DNA of 64,000 nucleotides from Ooceraea biroi. Taxonomy: Eukaryota > Arthropoda > Insecta > Hymenoptera > Formicidae. A model generated the notes under the pieces. That model saw only the letters and a list, made by a program, of their open reading frames with translations. It did not search any database and was not told where the DNA came from. Positions 33,143 through 45,073 of this stretch are shown piece by piece; the first letter of the stretch is position 1; every line of letters begins with the position of its first letter. Made by a program: the position numbers and the translations under genes. The DNA lies in contig NC_039509.1 in the NCBI RefSeq assembly GCF_003672135.1, forward strand, positions 17,677,495-17,741,494, written 5' to 3'.

Positions 33143-35687
33143 CTACGGAGATCTCAATGAATCGAGAAAATTTTGTACTTCATATTCGAGCTTTGTTACG
33201 TCTTGCTGCAGCTTTTCGTAATTGCTCGGTTTGATGCATTCGAAATCTAAAATTTTACTTTTACGTTTGTTACATTCTCGTATCATTTCTAATGGCTCTT
33301 CGCATGAATGCTGGCAATAGAACCTTTTTCTTTCTGCATCTGACAGCAATTTTTCAAGTTTCCAATCTAAGTTAGTAATGGAACGTTCTTGGAAAAATTT
33401 CTGTACCTCTGAAATGTAATTGTTGAGTCTGAGATATTTAATTAATCATCTTAATTAATCGTATGAATGTATATTTTACCATCCAGTCTCGTTTTGTGAA
33501 TTTGTCTTGCCAACGCCTGAGTTTCTTGGTGCAATCTCTTTCTCTCAGCTGATTCTGCAATTTTGCGATCATGTTCTTGCGATTGCGCTTGCACTTTCAG
33601 TTTCTCTAAATCCATGCGCCCGGTACTTTCGGTGAGAAATTTTGGATACTCTCCCGAGATAAATAAGAAATAGGGCCCGGTAGAATTCAACTGCAGTACT
33701 TTGTTCCTGAAAGAATCTCGAGATATAAATATCGATTAGAACGTTCTGCGTATTATCACGATAATACCTCAGATAACGATCAGGATGAGTTCGCTCTGGT
33801 ATCTCCTGGTCTAATCTTCTCGCAATCCTCAACAAATCCTTGGCTCTAGCATGACCTTGACTAGTATAGAATCCTGCGACGTCTCTAGATGATTTTATCA
33901 GAGAAATTATACTTTCCCTCGAGTGAACGCTATAAGCAACGACGCACATCAGTAGAAGGGCGGGCTTTTGGAGGGATATTAGATGATCCCACAAAATCAA
34001 CCACTCGTTTCCCGACAACACTTCACTCATGGCTGTCTGAAGCAACGGCCATGCGTACTCGCTGCTTGTGATCCCACGCTCGTAGAAGATGTTCAACAGC
34101 ACGGGGTCTGCTTCCAGGAGAATATTCTCAACGATTCCCAGAACATTCAACGGCGGTAGAGGATGGTACTCAAACCATTTTTGACAATAATTCAGCAATA
34201 TACTTAGAATTAATTCAAAAGCAAGCAAGGGATCTTTCTGAAACAAACAGATCTCAATTTAAAACGTGTGCTTGTACGAATTTTCATACAAGTTTTCCAA
34301 ATGAAGAAACTACCTGAAACACCACGAGAAATGGAAAAATCAGCTTGGGAAGAAACGGACTCTGTACCAGCAGAGGATACCACTGTATCAAGCAGTCCAT
34401 TGTCATCACCAGCAGGGATGCTTTACTTCTATCCGCCAATGGATAGTCCCTTAAGGTACTCAGCGCAAACTTCCCGCGTGTCACTTTGCTCGCCAGGGCA
34501 ACGTACGCATCTCTGTTAGCGGGCAGCTTTAATACGGTGGACCAAATCAGCGCGCGATACTTTTCCGGATACTCTCCGAACTCGTGCAAGATGGGCACCA
34601 ACCGCTTCACGTCTAACTCTCGTTTCATGCTCTGTTTAATGCAGTCCAAGTGATCGCTTATCTTATGCGCTTGCAGTCTGTGCGGCTCCGGCAATCTTTT
34701 TGCTTTGGAGATCATCTTGTCCAGACGCGCTACGTTCAAGCATTCCTCTTGATCTATGTACGCCATGTACCTGCTGGCAGATGAAATCGCGAATTTTTTA
34801 ACGCCACTGGTAACGTCGGATGTCTGAAGAAGATCTGGGGCACTTGTGTCACCAAAGTGCAGAGTGTGTTTTGAAGACAGCAGTGCGACTGTCTTGTTCG
34901 CTCCACCGTTCAACGGGCGCGAGACAACGGACAACTGTTTTACGTTGACTAGATTCGTAGGTAGGCTCAGCTTCTTCAATAAGCTCCAGTCACACGTGTC
35001 AATGACACTTATGGTTCTTGCGCTAGCCACTATCATGGCTCTGCCATCTTTCGTGAAGGTAAAGTCCCTGACGTAACGTATCCCAAATATCTTTGCGTCG
35101 ATTTTCGTGTCCCTGTCTAGTTGCCCGAACGTCCAGGCTTGCATGGTATCATTGTGATACAGCACAACGATGTGGCCCACGCCTGAGAATGCAGCCTTCT
35201 TGATCACGGTGTTCGTCACGCTGGTCTTTAATTGATGAGCTCTGCTGTAGGACCGCAGATGCCATATTATTATCTCGTTTTGTGAGCTCGTCAGGCAGTG
35301 GTTCTTGTAGAAGGAGACGTGTGTCGGCGCCAGTTTGTGACCTGACAGCAGACAAGACTCATCGATGCTCACGTGAAGCCTCCACACTTTTATGTCACCA
35401 GTGTCGAGTCCTATCAGTACCTCTCCCTTGCACACGGGATTGAACGTTAAAAAGCTGGCTCGCCCAGCCTTCCCCAGTCTCTTGGCACACGGGGGATCCT
35501 CGGACAATTCAACGTAGTGCAAGTATCCTCTGCTGTCTACCGCAATCAAGGATTCCTCGTCGTGATCAAAGGCTACTTGCGTGAAGGCCAGCCTCGTTGT
35601 GCAATGGCTTTTCTCAGCGATGCTTTTCGGTTCATACTTGTATCTGTCGTTAGTTCTAATTAACTTATTCCAACCGCTGTTGTGCAT
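33143..35687 (-). CDS. TBC1D31: TBC1D31 (WDR67), WD40-TBC-coiled-coil centrosomal protein
   Basis: Four exons: 35687-34314, 34237-33768, 33706-33480 and 33408-33143 (stop TAG), in phase, 778 residues (human protein 1066, so the insect form is shorter at the C-terminus). Exon 1 encodes WD40-type repeats (for example GDIKVWRL, NEIIIWHL, SVIDTCDWSLL). A TBC-like helical domain follows from about residue 370 (YPEKYRALIWSTVLKLP) to about 560. A charged coiled coil is at the end (KIAESAERKRLHQETQALAR). The IxxDxxR and YxQ fingers needed for Rab-GAP catalysis are not visible, so the TBC domain is probably non-catalytic. The family acts at centriolar satellites, aiding ciliogenesis. The start is the first ATG of the long frame. 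Confidence 0.88.
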
Positions 35688-35753
35688 GGTGGAGATACGT
35701 TGATGACAAGCCGCAGTAAACTTTATTTCTTTATGATTAAATAATAATTCCTG

Positions 35754-35963
35754 TTATTTATTCGATACGACCATTTCGTTAGCAATTTTCTCGAACTCGC
35801 TTCTTTCATTTCCAATACTGCCCATCAATCTTCTCGTAATCGTACGGAATAACATAACGAATGAAACGTAACGTGTAAATGACTGTTTCATGTGATGTTT
35901 GAAGTTGGATGTTTGACAACACAGCGACAAATCAATCGGTAAGTCGTGTGACGTATCATCCAT
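35754..35963 (-). CDS. Possible small protein or upstream ORF of TBC1D31 (69 aa)
   Basis: An uninterrupted frame starting MDDTSHDLPIDLSLCC, with a moderately hydrophobic middle (YVSFVMLFRTITRRLMGSI) and an acidic-amphipathic end. It finishes 66 bp before the TBC1D31 ATG on the same strand, so it could be an upstream ORF in that mRNA or a separate tiny gene (dicistronic arrangement). The ATG has a purine-rich context (CCGATGG). I do not recognise the family, and chance is possible at this length. Confidence 0.3.
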   Translation of the reverse strand: MDDTSHDLPIDLSLCCQTSNFKHHMKQSFTRYVSFVMLFRTITRRLMGSIGNERSEFEKIANEMVVSNK

Positions 35964-36344
35964 CGGTATGAAAGCTTCTTGATTTTTAACATCACACTTG
36001 TATTTCTTAAAAACATATGTATGTATTTAATTTATAATTTTTAAACACATGCACATATTTTAATTTAAATATATTCTTAAATATATTACATTAAATATAT
36101 TTCCATATTATATATATACATATATACATTAAAATAAATTTATAAATAATGCTTATATGTATATACAGAAAAACTTGAGTTTATTATTCTTGATTGATTG
36201 TAATCAATCTTAATAATTCGCGTGTGTTCTCTGTTACTTTATACATTCTCCTGCTATTCTACCTCATATAAATGCTTTTAAAAAATAATGCATTTCAGGA
36301 TTCTCTGACACTGCTCAACTTTACAGATTGGAAGCAACACTGGA
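35964..36344. other. AT-rich spacer
   Basis: Strongly AT-rich, with TATATA and ATATACAT runs near 36108-36130. It lies between the TBC1D31 5' region and the 3' end of the THAP gene. Nothing else seen. Confidence 0.4.
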
Positions 36345-37015
36345 CTAACTCTGTGGCGATTTTGTATGTAATGCAGATTCTGTCTTACAGATCCGCATCA
36401 GATCGATGTCAGGTGGATTATCAATATCCAGTAGATTATCCAGTGGATCGCCTGCAACAAGTGACTCTGTAAAAAGGAAAGAATTAATACTTGTTTATGA
36501 TGATTCGCATTTGCCTCTAGCCATTTATTTATAGTAAGAGACAGGTTATTTTAACTATTTATAATTAAAAACATTAAAACTTACTTTGTGTAGAACAATC
36601 ATTTGCGTTCTCCAATTCTTCCAATGTTGATACCTGTGCACCAATCGGAGGAACTGTAAATTAGAAAATATTATCAAAATAAAATACTACTTAAATGATT
36701 GCTTCATACAAATTATATGTGTTACACAACATAAAAAAGATGTATCACTGCAAAGTGTCACTCACAAAAACATGGGGCCGCATTTTGTCTTAAAAGAGTC
36801 CGGACGCCCGATTGAATTACGTCGTCCTTATCAAAATGCTTCGTACAGAGAAACAATTTATTCGCTTCGTCGTCTGGCAGGTTTGACGGCAAGCAGCAGA
36901 AGATCAACCACTTCTGCCTCTGCCTTCTGTTTTTCTTTGGGCATCTGTGCAATCTGATACCTTTTTCCCTAGCAATGTACCCATGCGGACCGATGCGACA
37001 GACGTAGCATGACAT
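36345..37015 (-). CDS. Small THAP-domain protein
   Basis: Three exons: 37015-36766, 36653-36585 and 36466-36345 (stop TAG), in phase, 146 residues. Residues 1-84 are a THAP-type C2CH zinc finger: Cys3-x2-Cys6 ... Trp36 ... Cys57-x2-His60-Phe, ending in an AAPCF version of the family's AVPTIF box. The rest is short and acidic (PLDNLLDIDNPPDIDL) with no other domain, so it could be a DNA-binding adaptor. THAP domains bind DNA and are shared by P-type transposases and host regulators. This copy is single-domain with intact introns and no transposase core. It is divergent from NSE4, with about 700 bp between starts. Confidence 0.75.
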
Positions 37016-37710
37016 TCTGCAAAAGTAAAAAGTAACCTTGAAACAAGCTCGAAAATTCTTGCTTCAATAGACATAATTATATTATTATTATTATTATTAT
37101 TATAGACATTAGGTAGTATTTACACATATTACCTTAACGTATATTTTCGCGTTGGTTTTCACTGTTTCATTCTGTCTTCATTTCTCCTGATCCTCACATT
37201 CGACTCCACGCCAGTCGCTTTCAATGTACACATTCTCATCGCTTGGCCACCGTTCGTTTTAGAACCCTACATGACAGCACATGACACGATGACAGTAGCA
37301 AAGAGAGACCTGAGAACAGCTGGGAACTCATCCGTTTCTCCGTGATGTTTACGAGCCACCATTTGATCGCTAACTGCATCTATTTTACAGTTCCCTAGAA
37401 CTAAAATAGTCACAACCGCTGATAATATCGCTGCTCAATCCATTTCGTATCCGCGTTCAGGCTCCTCTCTGATAGATGGCATTAGATGGTGCGAAAAGCT
37501 TCATTTACTGTTTACTTTAGTTCAGTGACGAATCTGATTCAATAATTCAATTTGGAGCAATATAGACTTAATTGTTGTGCAAAGTGTTAATAACATATAG
37601 CAAAAAGAATAATAATTTCCAATAGGCAGTATCAATCAATCAAGATACATCATCAGTTTATTCACAGAACGGAAAGTTCTCCGAAAAGAACGAAACATTT
37701 TGTACACACA
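37016..37710. promoter_or_regulatory. Intergenic region between divergent THAP gene and NSE4
   Basis: About 700 bp holding both 5' regions. It has an ATT microsatellite at about 37079-37103. No TATA box stands out. No additional coding segment found. Confidence 0.35.
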
Positions 37711-39433
37711 ATGTCCAACGACAGTAACAATCGAAGTTCGTTAGATTCTTTCAGCTCCTCACGGTCTCCAATGGAGCGTAAAAATTGCCTGAAACGCGTC
37801 TTGCGGCAGACGTTAAGTTTACGTAAGACATTATTACCTTCTCTCTCTTTGGTTTATCAATCTTCTAACAACTAATTAATCAATTATTTGTAGAACTGGA
37901 GAATGATTGTACAATAAATAAGCTTGATGAGGCTGTAAATGAAGCTGATAATGTCACCAATGAGACGAGTTTACAAGAAAAAAGTACATAAACTCTCATA
38001 TTATTAATTGCATTAATTATTTTTATATTTGTGTGCAATATTATTACATGACCTTGTATGTATTATATACATATATCACATGCTCTTATATGCTTGAAAA
38101 GAGGTAGTATTGCAATTTAAAATATTTTTGGTAGTATCCTTTTAAAATAACATTTTACGAATTCTATTGCTCCAGTTTCCAATCAGCAAGAAGTGCTCAT
38201 TGACTCGCAAATGATGACAACATCCGCTAAAGTTCTGAAGACTTGTACTGGCACGTTGACAAAGAAAATGCGCGACTACAACTATGCTGATTTCACGCAA
38301 AGGCTGGTATGTCAAGACCACTACGTCAGTTTTAATACAGATACGTATCTGTATTAAAACTGAATAAAATTATTCATAAAATATTTCCTACTTAGGTGAG
38401 ACACTTGGGAGAAGGGTCAGAGGAATCGTCACAGCCAAATCCGAATTGGTCACTCTTAGAAACGCGAGTAATGAAAATGTTCCGAAAGATTGCCAATTAC
38501 GACACAATACTAGGTTTGTTCGTACTTAGAACTGATCAGAATTATTCTTTTCTTACAATGTTTTCGCAAAAGTGTGTTTCCAGCGAACCACATTTTAAAT
38601 CTGTCTTCAAGATTTCTCTCTGGCTGTATGAATTTATTTTTATTTCAGGCACATTGGAGCCTTTAGAGAAAAAGGTAATAGTTCGAAAGAAGCCCGAGCC
38701 GCGGCTGGCAAAACAAGCACCGATGGTAGTGCCGGATAAAGTAGTGCCGCAAGCGAAAGCCAAGGACGAGGATAGCGTGGAACGAACCGTGAGGAAGATC
38801 AGAAAGTTAATCGCATCTCGTTGCAAGGAAACGCGCCAGCCGCTCGATTTCTTCCGATTGATTCTGCATCCGCAAGACTTTGGGAGGACAGTCAGAAATT
38901 TGCTGTACATATCTTTCCTAGTGAAAGATGGCGTAGTGAAATTAAAAAAAGGTGTTTACACTACTAAATTGCTGAGACAATTTTTCTCATCGGAGAATCT
39001 TTTCTCTCACATTCCGTTCTTACTTCTAGCGACACTCATGATGATCACTTTTATTTCAGATAATAATGGAGATCTTGTCGTGCAACCGTGTCGCAGGGAG
39101 AATTCGCAAAGGAGCTCGCCTGACGAAGAACGAGATAGAACGAGCATTCAGAACGTCATCTCTTTAAACATAAAACAGTGGACGGTAAGACGAATCTTAA
39201 ATCTTTGATTTTTAATGAATCTTAAATCCAGATTTCCCTGATCGTAGTGAATAAAGTTTTATATTTTCGGCTGTTGAATACTTTCTTGGCAAAATTAATC
39301 CGTTAAATCGAAGATTTATTAATCGTATAAAATATTTAAAAATCGTATGATTAAAGAGAGATTTTCTTATTAGATATTGAAAGAGGCATACAGATTGGAA
39401 GAACCGATGATCGATTTTGACGAAGAGAAATAA
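37711..39433 (+). CDS. NSMCE4A: NSE4, kleisin subunit of the SMC5/6 complex
   Basis: Seven exons: 37711-37822, 37894-37983, 38176-38306, 38396-38513, 38649-38951, 39060-39184 and 39374-39433 (stop TAA), in phase, 312 residues. The N-terminal region includes the helix region that contacts SMC6 (YADFTQRLVRHLGEG). The C-terminal winged-helix carries the family signature: DFFRLILHPQDFGRTVRNLL followed by YISFLVKDGVVKL, matching the HPxSFGxTVEN...SFLxxDG pattern of Nse4. The kleisin bridges SMC5 and SMC6 and is needed for DNA repair and replication-fork stability. Vertebrate orthologues are somewhat longer, mainly in the N-terminus. Intron 3 (38307-38395) is largely a perfect palindrome. Confidence 0.9.
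38326..38363. repeat. 38-bp perfect palindrome inside NSE4 intron 3
   Basis: Each 19-bp half (left half TCAGTTTTAATACAGATAC) is the exact reverse complement of the other, with no spacer; the centre is at 38344/38345. It makes up over 40 percent of an 89-bp intron, between the GT donor (38307) and the TTAG acceptor (38395). Confidence 0.9.
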
Positions 39434-40104
39434 CGATGCGTCGACCGGTGCGTTTCCTTGGCGGTCCAGGAAATCCTCTTTCGTGATGTTCATAATTTAT
39501 ATCTAGGTATATTGTTGCGTAAAAAAATGTTTGCGATATTAAGTATTTTTTTACAATTTCCAGTAAAGACTTACTGAAGAAGAATCATTATGATCTACGT
39601 TTCTGTAAAACTTTATTAATGTGTCTAAACATATACACTGTGACTCTGTGGTATATGATTAGCAATAACACAATTACCGATTAGATTCAATTAGACCATT
39701 CTAGATCTGATGGAAAAAGGTCTAGCGGTAACGCATGCTAACGTGACACATCGTGACTGGATGCATCTGTGCCTTTCTGATTTCCTCGCAGTTGTCAATA
39801 AATTTTTTTCGTGAAAAAAAAAAATGTTAAAGCGACCTTTCAAGTTGCACAGCAAGCTCTGGCAGTATTGCGATTAGATTGCTATACATGAAATTTTATG
39901 TTGAGAAATAATAGTATTTAACGCGAAACTTCTTGTTTCAATCGCTTTAGTACCGTCACTAACCGAATTACTCAAGTTTGATTCGAGTACTACGATAAAA
40001 ATCAAAGAGTGAGAATGCAAGTTTCATCGAAAGATCGCTTTCTGCGAGCGGATGACAATTGAATAAACTCTTAATAACGCTTTTACGATGACTTTTAAGT
40101 TAAT
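39434..40104. other. Spacer between convergent NSE4 and ATP synthase beta
   Basis: Convergent 3' ends. The left side is NSE4 3' UTR; the right side is the 3' UTR of ATP synthase beta. An AATAAA on the plus strand at about 39248 lies within the NSE4 last intron, so the true poly(A) site is probably downstream. No gene seen. Confidence 0.4.
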
Positions 40105-43100
40105 TTATTGTTTGGCCAACGATTCTGCTTTCGCTACTACTTCCTCGATCGGGCCGACCATGTAGAATGCTACTTCCGGCAAGTGATCCAATTCTCCGGA
40201 TAAGATTTTCTGGAATCCTTTGATGGTTTCCTGTAACGGTACTAATTTACCGGCGTGACCGGTGAACACTTCAGCGACCTGAAATATAATTGATGTTAAT
40301 TTCTTCTTTCTCATTTTATTCCTCTTATCTTTTTATTATTTATTAGTTGAGATACGCTCTGTTTGAACAACGTTTATAAAGTACTGAATTAAAAAATTGA
40401 GAATTAATAATAAGAAAAATATCAGAAAATTAATATAGATTATATTAGTGCACTGTATTCTCACCTGGAATGGTTGCGACAAGAACCTTTGGATTTTACG
40501 TGCACGAGCGACCGTCAGCTTGTCCTCCTCCGACAACTCGTCCATACCCAGAATGGCAATGATATCCTGGAGCGATTTGTAATCCTGGAGGATCTTCTGT
40601 ACGCCACGAGCGATGTTGTAGTGTTCCCCACCGATGATGTTCGGGTCCATGATACGGGACGTCGAATCCAGAGGATCGACAGCCGGGTAGATACCTGTAT
40701 ATCGTCAGCAAACCCATGTTTAAAGGAATCACAGATACCCCGGATGCGAGTCTGCGAAGAAAAATGCGTACCCAGCTCGGCAATGGCACGTGATAACACG
40801 GTGGTAGCGTCCAAGTGAGCGAAGGTGGTAGCGGGGGCGGGATCTGTTAAGTCGTCAGCAGGCACATAGATAGCTTGTACAGAAGTGATGGATCCCTTCT
40901 TCGTGGTGGTAATGCGTTCCTGCATGGTACCCATGTCCGTGGCCAGTGTGGGTTGGTAACCTACAGCGGATGGGATACGACCCAGCAAGGCGGATACCTG
41001 AAATATATTTACATGGAATTTTAATTGGAATAAGAACATTTTGTTAATTGACATCTTATAAAAACAATAATAATAAATTACGTATGCGATATTGGAGAAT
41101 TTTCTTAAGAGACATTAGACACACATGTTTACCTCGGAACCGGCCTGAGTAAATCTGAAGATGTTATCGATGAACAGCAGCACATCCTGACCCTCCTGGT
41201 CACGGAAGTACTCGGCGACGGTGAGTCCAGTGAGAGCTACTCGAGCACGGGCGCCTGGCGGCTCGTTCATTTGTCCGTACACCAGCGCTACCTTAGAGGT
41301 CTTGTCCTTGAGCGAGATGACTCCGGACTCGATCATCTCGTGATAAAGATCGTTGCCTTCACGTGTTCTCTCACCCACGCCGGCGAACACCGAGTAACCA
41401 CCATGGGCCTTGGCCACGTTGTTGATCAGTTCCATGATGAGTACGGTCTTGCCGACTCCAGCACCACCAAACAGACCTGTCGAGTGATAAGATCACTTGT
41501 TAACAACATTAAAATGGTTGGCAACAGCATAGCTTGACATCAGCCAAAGAAAACTATTTTCTATCTTGAAAGTAATGTTTTACCGATCTTTCCACCCTTG
41601 GCGTAAGGAGCCAGCAGATCCACGACTTTGATGCCTGTCACCAGAATCTCCTGCTCGACGGACATGTCGACGAATTCAGGAGCATCTGCGTGAATTGCGG
41701 CGAGTTTGTCCGTAGAGATGGGCCCACGCTCGTCGATAGGTTCACCAATAACATTGATGATGCGGCCTAGGGTCTCAGCTCCCACGGGAATACGAATGGG
41801 AAATCCAGAATCGAATACGTTTTGTCCACGCACCAGACCTTCCGTACCTGTAATAATAATGACAGAAAAAATGAATTTATTAGCAGTTATTATTGTTATA
41901 ATTGGATCACACTTAACTGCAAGTTAAGCGCAAGTCTTGAACACAGAATTTTGTAATTAGGGAACTAACAACAAGCAATTTTGTGTTGCAAAATATGTAA
42001 TATAAAATGTTGTAATATATTCCAGGGATTAAGTAAATTATTATTATATAAGATTATATAAATTTTGTAATATTACCATCCATAGCAATGGTGCGTACTG
42101 TGTTTTCTCCAAGATGCTGGGCAACTTCAAGCACCAGCCTGGGAGTGCGGTTTTGTACCTCCAAGGCATTAAGGATAGGTGGAAGAGCATCTTCGAACTG
42201 TACGTCAACGACGGCACCAATGACAGCTACTACTTTCCCTTGTGTGCCACCTTTGGCTGCAGTTGCAGCTTTAGCTGCATAGTCTCGCTCTATATTTAAC
42301 ATGTAAATCTTTAGAAAATGTGTAATGAAGTAAGCAAAGTGTCTTCCTTAACAATTTCCCCAAAAAGACAAGTGAAATATTTTTATCTATTATATAAAAA
42401 TTCTTAAGAAATATTAATTTCAAGTCAAGTAGTGACGAGTTGTTGCAAGAACTGGCAAGCTTAAAAAGAGGACGTTACATAACATAAAAATATAGTTGTA
42501 TACATGATTACTGCGACAACTAGTTTTGTAATCCTTATTAAATGTTATCTAGCAACTTATGTAATAAATCTGTTACACTGTCATTCTAAAATACGTTCTC
42601 TAAAATACTTGAATAAGGAAATACAGAAGAAGGAGGAGGATCAATGGTAAATGCATAGGTTAAATATGTCACTATAAGATTATTAAAAACTAAACTCTAC
42701 GAGTGACGAAATGCTGTTCGTTTATCCTCGTGGAACCGTATACAGCGTCACTCGTTCCTGCAAACGGCCAGCACTAGTCAGATCGGATGCAACGAACGAA
42801 CGTGACTCTGGACCGCCATATTGGCAAGTGGGGTCCGCGACGATCGATTACCGATTATATAATCGTTAACGAATAGCTTACTTGGTCTCGAAAATCCGCG
42901 TAAAGTTCAACGGCATTAACCGTTGCGAATCCGCAATTCTAAATCGTCCGATTCCTCGAAAGACGTACTTTCGTCAGGGCGTAGGGCGGACGGGGGAATG
43001 GTGAACGATACGTCGGCCAGGGACTCGTGCATCGTGCGATCACCGCGATTTTTCCCGGCGACGTTATATCGCCAGATGCATACTCACTGTTGACAGCGAG

Positions 43101-43223
43101 GGCCACCGATACCTTTGCTACTTCATTTTGCAGGAGGGACGACTTGGTGGCCCTTAGGGCAGCCTTCGATACGGCACGGAGCATGGCCGGTCGAGCGAAA
43201 ACGGACAGTCGGAGTGGATTCAA
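40105..43223 (-). CDS. ATPsynbeta: ATP synthase subunit beta, mitochondrial
   Basis: Seven exons: 43223-43088, 42289-42077, 41847-41584, 41476-41133, 40997-40772, 40694-40465 and 40278-40105 (stop TAA), in phase, 528 residues, the normal precursor length. A mitochondrial presequence (MNPLRLSVFARPAMLRAVSK) precedes KRDYAAKAAT and the mature beta chain. Visible are the P-loop GGAGVGKT, the GERTREGNDLY segment with the catalytic glutamate, Walker B LLFIDNIFRFTQAGSEV, the ALLGRIPSAVGYQPTL signature and the DELSEEDKLTVARARK region with the DELSEED lever loop. It is the catalytic subunit of F1 in the matrix. Its sequence is near-identical in character to other insect beta subunits, which makes the exon model very secure. 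Confidence 0.98.
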
Positions 43224-43720
43224 GTGGTCTCACTCTCCGAGTGCGGAACTGCGCGTCAGGCGCGCATGTGCACACGCGGCGAAAAGGGAAACGCACGACC
43301 GAGAGAGAGAGAGAGACGGACTGCTGCTCGACGGCATGAAGCAGAGAGGGCTTTTAAGAGAGACGACTCACCTCTGGGTAACGTGACAGTAAATTCAGCG
43401 AAACGGCTGCGCGGCTACGTCATCGACGGACTTGTTCGTTTTATTTATTTCCAAACTTGGAAATTTCGCGATTAAAAAAATAGATACGAGCATTGGAAGA
43501 AAATAAAATAAGAGACATAAATAATTTAAATTGGTGCAGATGAAAGAGAGACGCCAGACTGGATATAGTACAATTGTATTTATATAAACAATGATGTTAA
43601 CATATCATAAAACGCGTATAGCAAACATACGGATCGGTTTGTCAATGGTAGTTTGGATGCAAATTGGGATATTAATATTGCGACGATTATTTATTCGTAA
43701 GTAGTCCTCAAATCCTCCTT
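43224..43720. other. ATP synthase beta promoter and PDAP1 3' region
   Basis: 43224-43400 is CG-rich and should contain the ATP synthase beta promoter and 5' UTR (minus strand). The rest is PDAP1 3' UTR. No further gene. Confidence 0.4.
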
Positions 43721-45073
43721 CTAGGACTTCTTTCCAAGTGCTTTCTGCGTCAGCTCAGTTTTCTTCTGTTGCGCCATCTCCTTCTGCTTCTTCTCCTCTT
43801 CCCGTCGCTTCGCCGCCTCCTCGCGTTGTTGTTTAATTATAGCTAATCGTGCTAGATCCGCCCGGGCCTCCTCCGTCTTACCAGCAGCATGCAATTTTTG
43901 ATAGTTCGCGTAGGCTCTCTGTTTCTCCAATTGTTCCCTGAAAAGCCAGACAGTATACTCTGCATCAAGAACAAGATACATGCAGTGGAAGTGTCCTTCC
44001 ACAAGGACGAAAAATTCACTTGAAGATTATATAATTACAATCAAGCGACGACACTTACCGTTCTCTTCGAGACAACTCTGGTTTCGCAGTGTCCAGTGCT
44101 TGATTCAACTGAGACAGCTTCTTCGTTTTCTTTTGCAGCCTGTTTGGATTTTCTACTTGAATTAAATTCTCTACACCCTTCGCTTTTCCTCCCTACGCAA
44201 GAACACAATGATAATTAATGAGAGATCAGACAAAATTTTAATTATTCTATGCAATTATATCGTTATTAATTTAAATCATTGTAATACCTCTGTTTCCGAT
44301 CCTGACTCCGATTCACTCTCGCTATCCGTGCTACTGAGATCTTTTGACTTGTTAGCTGTGCTGGTTTTTGATTCTTCATCATCTTCTTCTTCTTCGCTAG
44401 AACTATCCTGTCCTTTGTTTTTCTATAAAATAAATTTTTTGTTAATCTTTATATAACATAAAATGTTCAGTTCTGCGCAAGTTATTTTTGAAATTACAAT
44501 ATATTCTCGGAGCCTATTGAGATTATATAAATAATCCTAATTTATATAAATAAAAAATCATTTAACAAATATTATAGGTGTTGTGTAGAATTCGAATAAT
44601 GAAAATCAAACTTCACGTATACATTGCTCCAGATATCCCATCGTCTAGATCTTACATAAGAAAATCATAACCCTACCTGTAAACATATATTTATCAAATA
44701 TTCGTGGGCTTCCAGTTTTCTTAAATTGATCATAGGAAGCTGAATCTTAAAACATTTAAAGTTTACTTGGTCGGCAATTACCTAAAATAATCGCGTGATG
44801 TCTATCGCTTAACCTAAAAATACTAACTCTCCACTGTTGCTTTTTCTCCTCTTGACGCCGTTGCTCCTCCAATTCCTCCGGGTTCGTAAAATGACGATTC
44901 CTGCCTTTGTGGTTCACGAACTTTCCTGCAAGACGAACAGAAGGGATAATGAGCAATACGCAAAATATGCGGATATTGCGTCTTTGTGACAAAAACGTGA
45001 AGGAATAAGCTTTTTGCGGGAAGGCACGCAGAGAGGAAGCTGATGACAAAAGAATATGCTTACCTCGTGGCAT
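43721..45073 (-). CDS. PDAP1: PDAP1-like 28 kDa heat- and acid-stable phosphoprotein
   Basis: Five exons: 45073-45064 (only 10 nt: ATG-CCA-CGA-G), 44925-44828, 44422-44288, 44192-44059 and 43937-43721 (stop TAG), in phase, 197 residues (human 181). Family features are the basic N-terminus (KFVNHKGRNRHFTNPEELEE), a serine/acidic tract (SSSEEEEDDEE, then ESESESGSETE) with likely CK2 sites, the GVENLIQVENPNR box and the C-terminal AGKTEEARADLARLAIIKQQ coiled-coil region. Exon 2 uses a GTTAGT donor, weaker than usual but the only one that keeps phase. The protein is described as PDGF-associated; molecular role unclear. The start shares a roughly 600-bp divergent region with PIGQ. Confidence 0.9.
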
